A stretch of DNA of 64,000 nucleotides. It comes from Acholoe squamosa. Its lineage: Eukaryota; Annelida; Polychaeta; Phyllodocida; Polynoidae. The notes under the pieces were generated by a model, which was given only the letters and a program-made list of their open reading frames with translations, had not been told where the DNA came from and made no database searches. Shown piece after piece: positions 54,876-64,000 of this stretch; within the stretch, counting starts at the first letter, position 1; each line of letters begins with the position of its first letter. Made by a program: the position numbers and the translations under genes. Location: assembly GCA_949317995.1 (NCBI GenBank), contig OX439044.1, positions 46,952,166 to 47,016,165 on the forward strand. Reading direction: 5' to 3'.

Positions 54876-55085
54876 GTACCGTAATCTCCCGCGTAAAAGA
54901 CGCTCCCCAAACTCACGGTAGGCTGGTTCGCGTAGAGGACGCATCCAACCCCCCTGAATCGATTTGTAAAAAAAAAAACCCGTACAAGACGCCCCCCCCC
55001 AAACTCAGCGGGGGTGGGGGGTGTGTGTGTGTGTGTGTTGAGCATTATTTATTTTTTTTTTTTTTTTGGGGGGGGGGGGGGGGTG
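54876..55085 (+). repeat. MITE half and homopolymer runs
   Basis: ACCGTAATCTCCCGCGTAAA and AAGACGC words resemble the MITE at 38814; then (GT)n, a run of T and a run of about 16 G. Confidence 0.6.
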
Positions 55086-55119
55086 GTGACAAGTAGGCCC
55101 CTTTGAAAGTGAATAGTGG

Positions 55120-56270
55120 TCAATTAAAATCCATGGTGCCACCAGTCTCTAAAATTTGAGTCATATTAAAATAGGGTTCAAAATGAATTTAGAGGGCCTC
55201 CCCAGTCTCTATGAGTCATTTTCAGGTGTTTGTTAGCCTGGACATTCAAGTCATTTTTAGGGTCAAAATTGGGTTCAAAACTAGAGGAAAGGGTCTCGCC
55301 ATTCTCTGCGAGTGATTTTTAGGTGTCAACGAGTGGTTGTTAGCCTACCAATAGGTGACACAAGTACTTGCGAGTCATTTTTAGGGTCCAGATAGGGTTC
55401 AGAATCAAAGTAAAGGGTCTCCCTAGTCTCTGCGAGTGATTTTAAGGTGTCAAGGAGTGGTTGTTACCCTACCAATAGGTGACACGAGTACTTGCGAGTC
55501 ATTTTTAGGGTCAAAATAGTGTTTAGAATTAAAGTAAAGGGTCTCCCTAATCTCTATGAATGTTTTTTAGGTGTGAACGAGTGGTTGTTAGCCTCCCAAT
55601 AGGTGACACGAGTACTTGCAAGTCATTTTTAGGGTCCAGATAGGGTTCAGAATCAAAGTAAAGGGTCTCCCTAGTCTCTGCGAGTGATTTTTAGGTGTCA
55701 ATGAGTGGTTGTTAGCCTACCAATAAGTGATACGAGTACTTGCGAGTCATTTTTAGGGTCCAGATAGGGTTCAGAATCAAAGTAAAGGGTCTCCCTAGTC
55801 TCTGGAAGTGATTTGTAGGTGTCAACGAGTGGTTGTTAGCCTACCAATAGGTGACACGAGTACTTGCGAGTCATTTTTAGGGTCAAAATAGTGTTTAGAA
55901 TTAAAGTAAAGGGTCTCTTTAGTCTCTGCGAGTGATTTTTAGGTGTCAATGAGTGGTTGTTAGCCTACCAATAAGTGATACGAGTACTTGCGAGTCATTT
56001 TTAGGGTCAAAATAGGGTCCAGATAGGGTTCAGAATCAAAGTAAAGGGTCTCCCTAGTCTCTGGAAGTGATTTGTAGGTGTCAACGAGTGGTTGTTAGCC
56101 TACCAATAGGTGACACGAGTACTTGCGAGTCATTTTTAGGGTCAAAATAGTGTTTAGAATTAAAGTAAAGGGTCTCCCTAATCCCTGCGAGTGTTTTTTA
56201 GGTGTGAACGAGTTGTTGTTAGCCTCACAATAGGTGACATGAGTACTTGTGAGTCATTTTTAGGGTCAAA
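55120..56270 (+). repeat. 124-bp tandem satellite, about eight units (dimer of a 62-bp monomer)
   Basis: GAGTGGTTGTTAGCCTACCA recurs at about 55331, 55455, 55579, 55703, 55827, 55951, 56086 and 56210, spacing 124 bp (one interval 135). Each unit holds two GCGAGT(C/G)ATTTTTAGG halves about 62 bp apart. A stray unit lies at 56975-57100. Confidence 0.93.
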
Positions 56271-56794
56271 TAAACCCTATTTACACTATATATAAAAATG
56301 GGTTCCTAGATCACTGGTTACAAAATTCGAAATTGTCACTGCTTTAGCCTACAGTACCCTTGGGGTACCAGATGAAGCAAAATATTTAGGCTGTGAAGCA
56401 GTGAGGAAAGTGCCAGCTAACTCGATCTGAAGTATAGACAATTAAACAAAAATATTTTCAAAACATTGTAGTGTTTTACCAACTTGATTATTCCTAATGT
56501 TTAACTCTTAAAGATTTGGTTATCTATATTTTGGAGAAATGTTTTATAGCCTCAAAAATCGTCAGACATGCTGAAATGGCCGCCATTTTGGATCTCAATC
56601 CAGATAGATTGGCACCCATCCTGAAAATATTTAGGATGGAAATCTCTAGACCTTTGTAGATCTAGATTGTACTCGTTGAGGGCTTTAATTTGATAGGTCA
56701 TATGTTAAGATCTGATCATTAGATCCAGAGAAAATCAAAAGTCAACCCTCCGAGAGTATCTGCTGGGAGAGTGTAGAATTGTTTGCTGTTGCTA

Positions 56795-56850
56795 TGATGA
56801 GCGTTGCTAAGATAAGCGTCGCTAAGATAAGCGTCGCTAAGATAAGCGCT
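56795..56850 (+). repeat. Short tandem repeat GCTAAGATAAGCGTC
   Basis: Three consecutive copies of a 15-bp unit. The rest of 56.27-57.24 kb shows no gene, apart from satellite pieces. Confidence 0.85.
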
Positions 56851-57299
56851 TCTAGTGTAAGACACCAGGGGGCTGCACTGAAGGAGTGTATGAATAGCCC
56901 TACAGATCCGGGAATAGGCCATAGATTTCCGTGCATAGGCACATGTTTCCCAAGATAGGTTCTATTGCTTAGAATTTAAGTTAAGGGTCTCCTTAGTCTC
57001 CGCGAGTGATTTTTAGGTGTCAATGAGTGGTTCTTAGCCTACCACCAAGTGGTGACACGAGTACTTGCGAGTCATTTTTAGGGTCAAAATAGTGTTTAGT
57101 GACACTAGTATTTAAAAGTAACTCATTTTTAGGGGTAAAAATGGGGTTTACAGTTAAAACAAAGGTTCCATTTCGGGTAATCAAAGCTATATTTACCTAG
57201 GTTCAATGGGTGTATGCAAATAATCAACATATTGTTTATTAAACCAAGACATGTGTCAATACTATGCTAGTCAAAACTTCCTATTCTTCTCGTTTACAG

Positions 57300-57686
57300 G
57301 GAGAGGCCACTACCTTCAACACCCAGGAAGACCCCAACTCTTAATAAGGCCCCAACACCAAAGAAAGTCTACAAATCACCACGCCGAGTATCAACTCCAA
57401 GAAAAGTGTCTGAAAACGTCTGTGTTGTATGTGCAAAGAGGCCTAATTACACAAACATTAACAGTGATGTTGCTGTTAGAAATGATTTGCGCCAAAAGCT
57501 TTATAGGTATGGGGGTTTCACTGTTGAGAATGGTGGAGTATGCCGGACATGCAATGATCGACTTATGCGCCTCCACAAAGAGACTCTTGCCTTTCGCAAA
57601 GACTGCAGTGATACAATGAGGAGATTGCATGCAAAAAGAGTTCCCCAGAGAACTCCTGAAGGAAAAGGAAGAAAACTGTTGTTGAG
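57300..57686 (+). CDS. Cys-rich exon of a multi-exon gene
   Basis: The acceptor CGTTTACAG ends at 57299 and the donor G|GTAAGAG starts at 57687. The exon encodes a Thr-Pro/Lys-rich lead (S-T-P-R-K-T-P-T), then C-V-V-C-A-K-R ... C-R-T-C-N-D-R-L, a C-x2-C ... C-x2-C treble-clef-like zinc motif spaced about 46 residues, then a basic tail. The end phase (2 nt) does not fit the phase-0 exons that follow, so another exon or a frameshift may intervene. Function is unknown. Confidence 0.6.
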
Positions 57687-57833
57687 GTAAGAGCAAAGCT
57701 TAATAGATTTCCAAACATCTGTCATTCATTGCACATATATCTAAGTAACAATGTTCTGATGAAGCAAAATGAACCATCAGTACCATAAATATCTATAATT
57801 AAGTTATTTCAAAGTTTAGGCTCTTTATTCCAG

Positions 57834-59002
57834 AACACACCCAAGAATCTGTCTATGCATGTGGAACAGCAGAAGACACAGCAAACTAAAAGGGCTCGTC
57901 AATTGTTTTCTGTAAGTACCTTATCCTTCTACCATAGTGTATACACTGAGTTTACCAGTCTAATGCCCAGTAAAAAGCCTGGGTAAAACCAACAATAGTC
58001 AGGATTTTGGATGACCCAACTAGTGTGCCAACCCTGTTATAATAGGACATATTTCTCTTACAGGTGGACGGTACTATTACATCTCCAACTACAATGCAGA
58101 CACAACCAAATCTTCCATTCGATACCTCACCACTCATGCTACATCTTCCTGGAGCATCTCACATGGACTTTGTAAGTATAAACACATGTATGCACAAAAC
58201 TAGCTGTTGATAAATGACTTATAAAGAATAGCATACTATCTGAAATATTGTCAATACACAGGGAATTATCAGTAACTTGTGATAAAAACACAATACTGTT
58301 TCATCCTTGCAACCAGATAAATTTGAAACTTGAGAATACTTGTTTCCTCACTGAACAAAGAATGAAGTAGCACATCCTCTTCCTCTTAAAGGTGATGACT
58401 CCAGGTAGTGTGACAACTGAAGCTAATGCTGTCCCTCTTGAGACCTCACCCCTGACAGTACCTACTCCAAGAACACCACAGATGGAAATGGTTAGTATAC
58501 AATTGATTGGAGAGAAAAAAATGTGATATAATCTATTTTAAACAGTACTAAACCAGGGCTTTTGACAGGATTTTTTGCGATGCGCCAATTGCACAATTTT
58601 TAGCAAATACAATGCGCCATTCTGTAAATGAATGGCCATTCTAGCCATTTAAATGCGACATTTAAGCATTAAATGTGTGTATTACACACTGCACAGCCCT
58701 GTCAAAAGCCCTGCTAAACCTTCAAAAATCAAATCCCAGCTTCACCTTATAACATTTTATCAACTCAAGTTGGGTCGTATATGAGGATTGCAGCTTAAAG
58801 GTAAATCATTGGGGTATTTAGATAAAATCTCTGCTCCAGGATTACCTTTAATAGTTAAATCTGTAGGGAAGAGTTCTGATTTTGCATTTTGAAGGGAATT
58901 CCTTTGCTGAAAGATGGGCAGGCCACTCCACGTAGAAGTTCAGGAACTCTGCAGAATACACCAGTGCAGATTTTTGTTCCACAGACACTAAAATGGAATT
59001 TT
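57834..59002 (+). CDS. Four symmetric mini-exons encoding Thr/Ser-Pro-rich segments
   Basis: Predicted exons are 57834-57911 (78 bp), 58064-58171 (108), 58392-58490 (99) and 58895-59002 (108). Each has AG before and GT after (GTAAGT for three, GTTAGT for one) and is a multiple of three, read in phase 0. They encode similar low-complexity stretches with S-P or T-P pairs, as if one exon had been duplicated. Introns hold no genes except a hAT-like MITE at 58554-58713. Confidence 0.6.
58554..58713 (-). mobile_element. hAT-like MITE, copy 2, inverted
   Basis: 160 bp with CAGGGCTTTTGACAGG ends. CTAAACC flanks both sides (seven of eight positions conserved in an 8-bp duplication). It lies in an intron. 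Confidence 0.9.
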
Positions 59003-59428
59003 GTAAGTAACTCTTTTCATCTTCATCAGTTGATAGTGGACCTTGATACTGCCATTTGCCAGTAAAGATTAATTGGAGATGGTAGGGGCAAAAGAAACAT
59101 GCTGGAAAAATTCAAGGGTTAACTGACTATTCATTTTCAAAAGAAAAAATCTAAAAGATGTTTAAGACAATATCAATCATGTTTTTGTTTGGCAAATACA
59201 GAATTAAGCTGAAAAATCTATTCTCCCTTACTTCAATCACCAACAAGGCATGAACAAGGACCGAGTGTACAGGTTACTCCAGTAATGCAGGCTAGAACAC
59301 CTGTGGCTATGACACCAACACACAGCTTCATTCCTATAGAAGGACCAATCAGCAAGCATCCCTTCTTAATGTGTCCCAAGCATTCCAGGCCCCACTTGGC
59401 ATACCACCAGCACAGTCTCTATCAGTAG

Positions 59429-59855
59429 TGTAGTGGGAACGGCCAGCGCGCGAAAACCTAAGTCTCGCGCTGGACCGGGATCTCACGTGAGCTGACTCGG
59501 CGTCCCCCTCTGACGTCACGGGCCAACGTCGTTTTCAGTCAGTTTGCAGTTCCAGTTCCCAGAGTCAAGATCAGCAGGTAATATCCTCGCCTTGGCCGGA
59601 CTATCATCGAGCTGCCGACTCCGCCACTTCCGCATATATTGTTCAGATAAATCAGTTAGGGTGTGCTGGTCATTGTGATATATTATTTGTACCTTGTTTC
59701 CACTGTGAAATACACTTTTATTTGAGATCAAAGTCACTGTGTTTGTCCTCCTGTGGCGGCCGCCTCCGAGGAGGTGGTCGCCATCTTTCTAGGTTCCCAC
59801 ATCCATTATTTGGTAATTAGATCCACCCCGAGCTGTCCCCTTCCCATTTCAGTAG
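59429..59855 (+). mobile_element. 420-bp insertion with 7-bp duplication, solo-LTR-like
   Basis: TCAGTAG at 59422-59428 recurs at 59849-59855. The insert begins TGTAGTGGGAACGG, contains TGACGTCA (59511-59518) and a TATATT-like box near 59635, and is GC-rich at its start. Solo-LTR identity is inferred from these; the 3' end does not read CA. Confidence 0.55.
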
Positions 59856-59956
59856 CGCCATCTCAAACATCAGCTCAAACACCCCCAGGCCCATTCTCTA
59901 TGCAGGCATTTACATCAATGATCATTTGTCATACACCTACATCATCATTGGCAGTG

Positions 59957-60116
59957 CAGGGCTTTTGACAGGGCTGCGCAGTGCGCAATACACGCATTTA
60001 ATGCTTAAATGTCGCATTTAAATGGCTAGAATGGCCATTAATTTACATAATGGCGCATTCTATTTGCTAAAAAGTGTGCAATTGGCGCATTGCAAAAAAT
60101 CCTGTCAAAAGCCCTG
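59957..60116 (+). mobile_element. hAT-like MITE, copy 3, in exon
   Basis: 160 bp with CAGGGCTTTTGACAGG ends. GGCAGTG flanks both sides. It has the same orientation as copy 1, and removing it with one flank copy keeps the reading frame. Confidence 0.9.
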
Positions 60117-60754
60117 GCAGTGGCTCAAAGTGTTATACCAGCTCCAGTGTTGCCTGCACATTCTCCAGTAACTTTAACTTCAGCAGTGATGCAACAATCT
60201 GCCTCAGCCAAAGCACCAAAATCTACCACATTGGATCCTGCTGTCCACGTAACACAAAAGGTAAAGGAGAAGTATATGCATAAGAAGCAAACAATATCTA
60301 AGTCAAAGGTCAACAAAGGAAATGAAAAGCAGGATACCCCTGCAGCACTAAGTGACCACAACATGGCTCAACCCAATCCTCTTGTAAACAGAACCAAGAA
60401 AACAACACAACCCAAAAAACCAAAGAAAGCACCACATATATGCTCACAGGAAGTACCAACCACTTTGCAGAAACTCCTTACACCTGTCAAGGATACCCAG
60501 ATTAATGAGAAGGGTTACATGTTGCTCTGGTCAGCACTTCACTCTCAAAGTACCAGGAGAATAGCTGCTGCTGCTGCTGCTGCTGTACAGATCGAGGAAG
60601 TAATTAATACTATTTTAGAGCTGGTAGGTAGAAGTACTACTATGAGTTCTGATAACATGGGTAGCTGCTTGAATGGGGAAGTAGGCTACCTTATGAAGAA
60701 AGAATTCTATGATATGAAGCACCTGGACTGGGGAAAGGTGGTGGCAGATGGAAA

Positions 60755-61500
60755 AATGACTCACACACACTTGGTTCACCTCTTTTTAGCCTCACAGACC
60801 CTCACTGACACCTAAAAATGACTCGCAGACACTTGGCCCACCTCACTTTAGCCTAACATACCCTCACTGACACCTAAAAATGACTCACAGACACTTGGTA
60901 CACCTTTCTTTAGCCTCACAGACCCTCACTGACACCTTAAACTGACTCGCATACACTTGGGTCACCTCTATTTGGCCTAACAGACCCTCGCTGACACCTA
61001 AAATTGACTCGCAGACACTTGGTACACCTCGCTATAACATGACAGGCCCTCACTGACATCTAAAAATGACTCACAGACACTTGGTACATCTCTCTTTAGC
61101 CTCACAGACCCTTGCTGACACCTAAAAATGACTCACAGACACTTGGCCCACCTCACTTTCGCCTTTAAAGACCCTCACTGACACCTAAAAATGACTCGCA
61201 GACACTTGGTACACCTTTCTTTAGCCTCACAGACCCTCGCTGACACCTAAAAATGACTCGTAGACACTTGGTACACCTTTCTTTAGCCTCACAGACCCTC
61301 ACTGACACCTAAAAATGACTCACATACACTTGGGTCACCTCTCTTTGGCCTAACAGACCCTCGCTGACACCTAAGATTGACACGCAGACACTTGGTACAC
61401 CTCGCTATAACATGACAGGCCCTCACTGACATCTAAAAATGACTCACAGACACTTGGCACTCACAGTAGCCTAACAGACTGTTGCTGATACCTAAAACTG
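60755..61500 (-). repeat. 62-bp tandem satellite, about eleven units, inverted relative to 55-56 kb array
   Basis: CTCACTGACACCTAAAAATG recurs every 62 bp (for example near 60801, 60863 and 60925). Its reverse complement contains GCGAGTCATTTTTAGGTGTC, the core of the 124-bp units at 55-56 kb. Confidence 0.93.
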
Positions 61501-61860
61501 GAACTCTGAATTTTAGAAGTGAAAATATTTTGAGCCTGAAAATTACTGCTGTGCACTATTCACTCTAATACTTCCACACCCCCCCCCCCCACTAAAAAAA
61601 GAGGTTTATCATCATTCACGTTGTGCCCCCCACCCCCACCCCATCTTAATGTCAACTGATTTAGCTATACAAAAGTATGGGTTCTTATATACCTAAGCCT
61701 GCTCAACACGACCACTGCTGTGGGTGACTGGAGGTTAAGGAGGGTGACTGGGGGTTATGAACTGACCAATCAGACAGCTCCCCCCCACACCACCCACCCT
61801 TCCGGCCCCCACGGAGGGCGTAGGCCATACCGTCCCTACACCCCGGCAAGCCACACCGCA
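61501..61860 (+). other. C-rich stretch without genes
   Basis: Runs of C at about 61581 and around 61627-61640 and 61783; no coding support. Confidence 0.4.
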
Positions 61861-61864
61861 TTGT

Positions 61865-62250
61865 CAACCTGTTGAGTCTATGCTGTCATCGGCACACGGT
61901 CGGCGTCTTCCCCGCCAAGCAAATCTACAGCGACCGGTCTGCCGCGGTGCAGGCTCTATGAGTTCAAGCTGTCATTGGCACACGGTCTGCGTTTTGCCCG
62001 CCGAGCAAATCTACAGCGACCGGTCTGCCGCGGTGCAGGCTCTATGAGTTCAAGCTGTCATCGGCACACGGTCGGCGTCAAACCCGCTGAGTGCCCGTCA
62101 ACACCTCCCGGTCTGCCGAATTGCTGGCTATATGGGTTCAAGCTGTCATCGGCGCATGGTGGGCCTTATCCCCGGCGAGCGCGTCGACACCTCCCGGTCT
62201 GCCGCGGCGCTGGCGCTATGAGTTCAAGCTGTCATCGGCGCATTTTCCCA
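61865..62250 (+). repeat. 86-bp GC-rich tandem repeat, about 4.5 units
   Basis: GCTGTCATCGGCACACGGT-type words recur at 61882, 61968, 62054, 62142 and 62228, with CGGTCTGCCGCGG-type words between. One unit is 88 bp. The ORF over it is a by-product of the repeat. Confidence 0.92.
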
Positions 62251-62254
62251 AATG

Positions 62255-62350
62255 AGATGTTGGAAAACCCCGCGTATAAGACGCACCCCCAACTTGAAGA
62301 AATCCTATAAGACGCACAAGGCATTTGTTTGGCGTAGAGGACGCGTCTGG
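62255..62350 (+). mobile_element. MITE half (AAGACGC type)
   Basis: CCCGCGTATAAGACGCACCC and GGCGTAGAGGACGCGTCT match the inner parts of the MITE at 38814-39046. Confidence 0.65.
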
Positions 62351-62599
62351 ACCAATCAAACATCAGTCATAGCTTTCCCTGGTCTTCAGGGCCAACTCAA
62401 CTAGCCATGCTTCAGCTGTCTACTTTTAACAATAATAACTACATGATTCTGAATTCCATATTATCTACAAATGCATCCATAATGACTATCTTCCACATAC
62501 AAAACACTACAAACAAAATGAGACAAGGTGTGGTTTTCTCAACCATTATCTTAGTTGTTTGTCTGTATTACAAAAAGGAATGCGTCCAGTACCATGTCC

Positions 62600-63030
62600 T
62601 TCCCAGGGGTGGACAAGGTCCTAAAGACCCAAAAAGGTCCCAAGGTAAACAAAAAGGTCCAAAAGTCATGAAAGGTCCTATAAAGGTCCCAAGGTCACAA
62701 AAAGGTCTTATAGTTCCGAAAAGGTCCCAAAGTCCCGAAAAGGTTCTGAAAAGGGCCCAAAATCTTCAGAAAGTCCCAAAGTCCTAAAAAAGTCCCAAGG
62801 TACCAAAAAGGTCCTAGAAAGGTCCCTAAGTACCAAAAAGGTCCCAAGGTACCATAAAGTTGAACAAAGATCTGTAAAGTTCTACAAAAACATAAAACCA
62901 ATAAAGATCCATAAAGTTCAACAAGGTTCAACAAAGATCCATCAAGTTCAATAAAGATCCATAAAGTTCAACAAAGATCCATAAAGTTCAACAAAAGAAC
63001 ATAAACCCACTACAGATCCATAAAGTTCAA
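62600..63030 (+). repeat. Degenerate simple repeats: AAAGGTCCCAAGGT, then AAAGATCCATAAAGTTCAAC
   Basis: A run of AAAAAGGTCCC variants to about 62850 passes into AAAGATCCATAAAGTTCAAC variants (about 20 bp) to 63030. Confidence 0.85.
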
Positions 63031-63033
63031 TAA

Positions 63034-64000
63034 TTTTTGTTTGTTTGTTTGTTTAGTTTTACGTCCGGGGGCCATCGAGGAACTCAGACCTTCAAGAATT
63101 TTAAAATATAAATAGTAATGGTGGGCTGCGGGCCTACCTCGGGTTTGCGCATATGAGTGGATGGGTGTGTGTGCGCGCGTGCATATATTTACGAGTCTGC
63201 TTGTAGCAGTGGGACAAGGCTCGTAGCGGTGAAATACCACTTGTGGCTCAAGGCCCCTCTTTATCGTGCTGCCTCACGCAGGTAACATGTCGTAAACTGT
63301 AGACACATCACCCGGTCAGTCACATTATCCTGACACCGATGGACCAGCCATTTTTCGATTTTTTTTTTTTTTTTTTTTTATATTAATTATATGTATATAT
63401 GATCTATATGTACTTATATAAGTTTGATTCTTTGAGGAAGTTCAGGAGTTTTTTTGTTTCTATTATGTTGAAGACAGCTTTCAGTGTTGTTGCATTTTTA
63501 AGATATTTTCTTCTGTTGCTTGCAGTCCTTCGACAGTTGAGCTAGATATGCTTAACTGTGAGTTCAGTCTTGCATTGTTGGCACATTGATTGATTGATTT
63601 GTGTTTTACAGCACTTTAGCGGCACTAAGTGGCTATCCCGTGCTTCACAGGTTGATAATTTAACAGAGGAATGTGTCAGTGCCCGCGCATATGTGCACCA
63701 CACACATCCTGTTGGCACATTGGTTGGGCTTCATGTTTCAGGTGGTGTTCGTGTGTAAGCCTTGTGTGGCCAATTCGTAGATGTTGCATTTTTAAGATAT
63801 TTTCTTCTGTTGCTTGCAGTCCTTCGACAGTTGAGCAAGATATGCTTAACTGTGAGTTCAGTCTTGCATTGTTGGCACAGTGGTTGGGCTTCATGTTTCA
63901 GGTGGTGTTCGTGTGTAAGCCTTGTGTGGCCAATTCTTAGACGTGTTAGTTTCACTACGTCTGATCTGGATAGTTTTCTTTTTTCACCCTTTCCTTTCAG
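63034..64000 (-). mobile_element. LINE family F copy (3'UTR and ORF2 end), continuing past right edge
   Basis: On the minus strand a (CAAA)n tail at 63034 is preceded by a 3'UTR related to LINE A (GAGTCTGCTTGTAGCAGTGG and GTGGCTCAAGGCCCCTCTTT shared) and by ORF2 end frames (63955-63731) with R-L-R-I-G-H-T-R-L-T-H and C-Q-Q-C-K-T-E ... H-I-L-L-N-C. Part of the coding end is tandemly duplicated (63489-63580 and 63783-63880) around a SINE. Confidence 0.8.
63589..63709 (-). mobile_element. SINE type B, 5'-truncated, with 13-bp target duplication
   Basis: TGTTGGCACATTG flanks it at 63576-63588 and 63710-63722. It ends at CACACACATCC, shorter than other copies. Confidence 0.93.

Larger units (their letters stand above)
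59273..60815 (+). pseudogene. Large last exon(s) of the same gene, with two insertions
   Basis: From an acceptor ending at 59272 the frame reads Thr-Pro-rich sequence, shifts once between about 59340 and 59370, then is interrupted at 59428 and 59950. Skipping 59429-59855 and the MITE leaves one open frame to about 60,750: Gln/Ser/Pro/Ala-rich, then Lys-rich, then a possibly folded end with an eight-Ala run (60568-60591) and helical residues. The frame runs into satellite DNA at about 60755 and stops at 60815. No family is recognised. Confidence 0.5.

Noticed and set aside
61975-62310. 111-codon ORF across the 86-bp repeat.
   Set aside because: Open because of repeat composition and ending in a MITE piece; no sign of a protein family.
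1-64000. CRISPR arrays, rRNA or tRNA genes.
   Set aside because: No short repeats with unique spacers, and no tRNA cloverleaf or rRNA stretch was recognised. The tandem repeats are satellites without spacers.

Overview
The window is animal (eukaryotic) repeat-rich DNA. It has spliceosomal GT-AG introns, AATAAA signals, microsatellites, SINEs, MITEs and nested retroelements, and no bacterial-style operons. No conserved housekeeping gene is visible, so the species cannot be fixed. SINE and LINE tails of the type GTTAAAC + (AATC)n or (ACTC)n, a Penelope-like element, a Crypton-like recombinase and RNase H-bearing LINEs together suggest a marine invertebrate, possibly a mollusc or other spiralian (inference).

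Layout. (1) 1-14.3 kb is a large Ty3/gypsy-type element, open at the left edge: gag, protease, RT/RNase H, an integrase broken by frameshifts, then an envelope-like region resembling the Baculo_F/errantivirus class with two predicted introns and several breaks, and an LTR-like promoter near 14.0 kb. (2) 14.5-30.1 kb is a nest of LINE copies, mostly on the minus strand, with SINEs, a decayed multi-copy gene (15.4-17.1 kb), a Crypton-like tyrosine recombinase (23.7-24.5 kb) and a Penelope-like element (24.5-28.5 kb) carrying RT, GIY-YIG nuclease and a hammerhead-ribozyme motif. (3) 30.1-34.6 kb holds Ty3/gypsy relics, SINEs and MITEs. (4) 34.9-40.8 kb is a candidate DNA transposon with a DDE-type gene (36.3-38.8 kb) and an 18-bp motif repeated at least 11 times in both orientations. 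(5) 41-44 kb holds an LTR with a purine tract and gypsy integrase relics. (6) 44,082-51,464 is an apparently complete 7.4-kb DNA transposon with about 39-bp terminal inverted repeats and an intact 1,110-codon DDE transposase-like gene. (7) 51.5-55 kb has small unknown ORFs, another gypsy relic and a SINE. (8) 55.1-61.5 kb is a multi-exon gene with a Cys-rich first exon and Thr-Pro-rich mini-exons, flanked by arrays of one 62-bp satellite in opposite orientations. Its last large exon carries two insertions whose removal keeps one open frame. (9) 61.8-64 kb holds tandem repeats and a third LINE family.

Many insertions have readable target-site duplications, so the order of events can often be reconstructed (SINE into transposase gene, MITE into that SINE; LINE into LINE; LINE into Penelope element). 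Almost everything recognisable is mobile DNA; the 47-50.5 kb transposase is the one long gene that looks intact.
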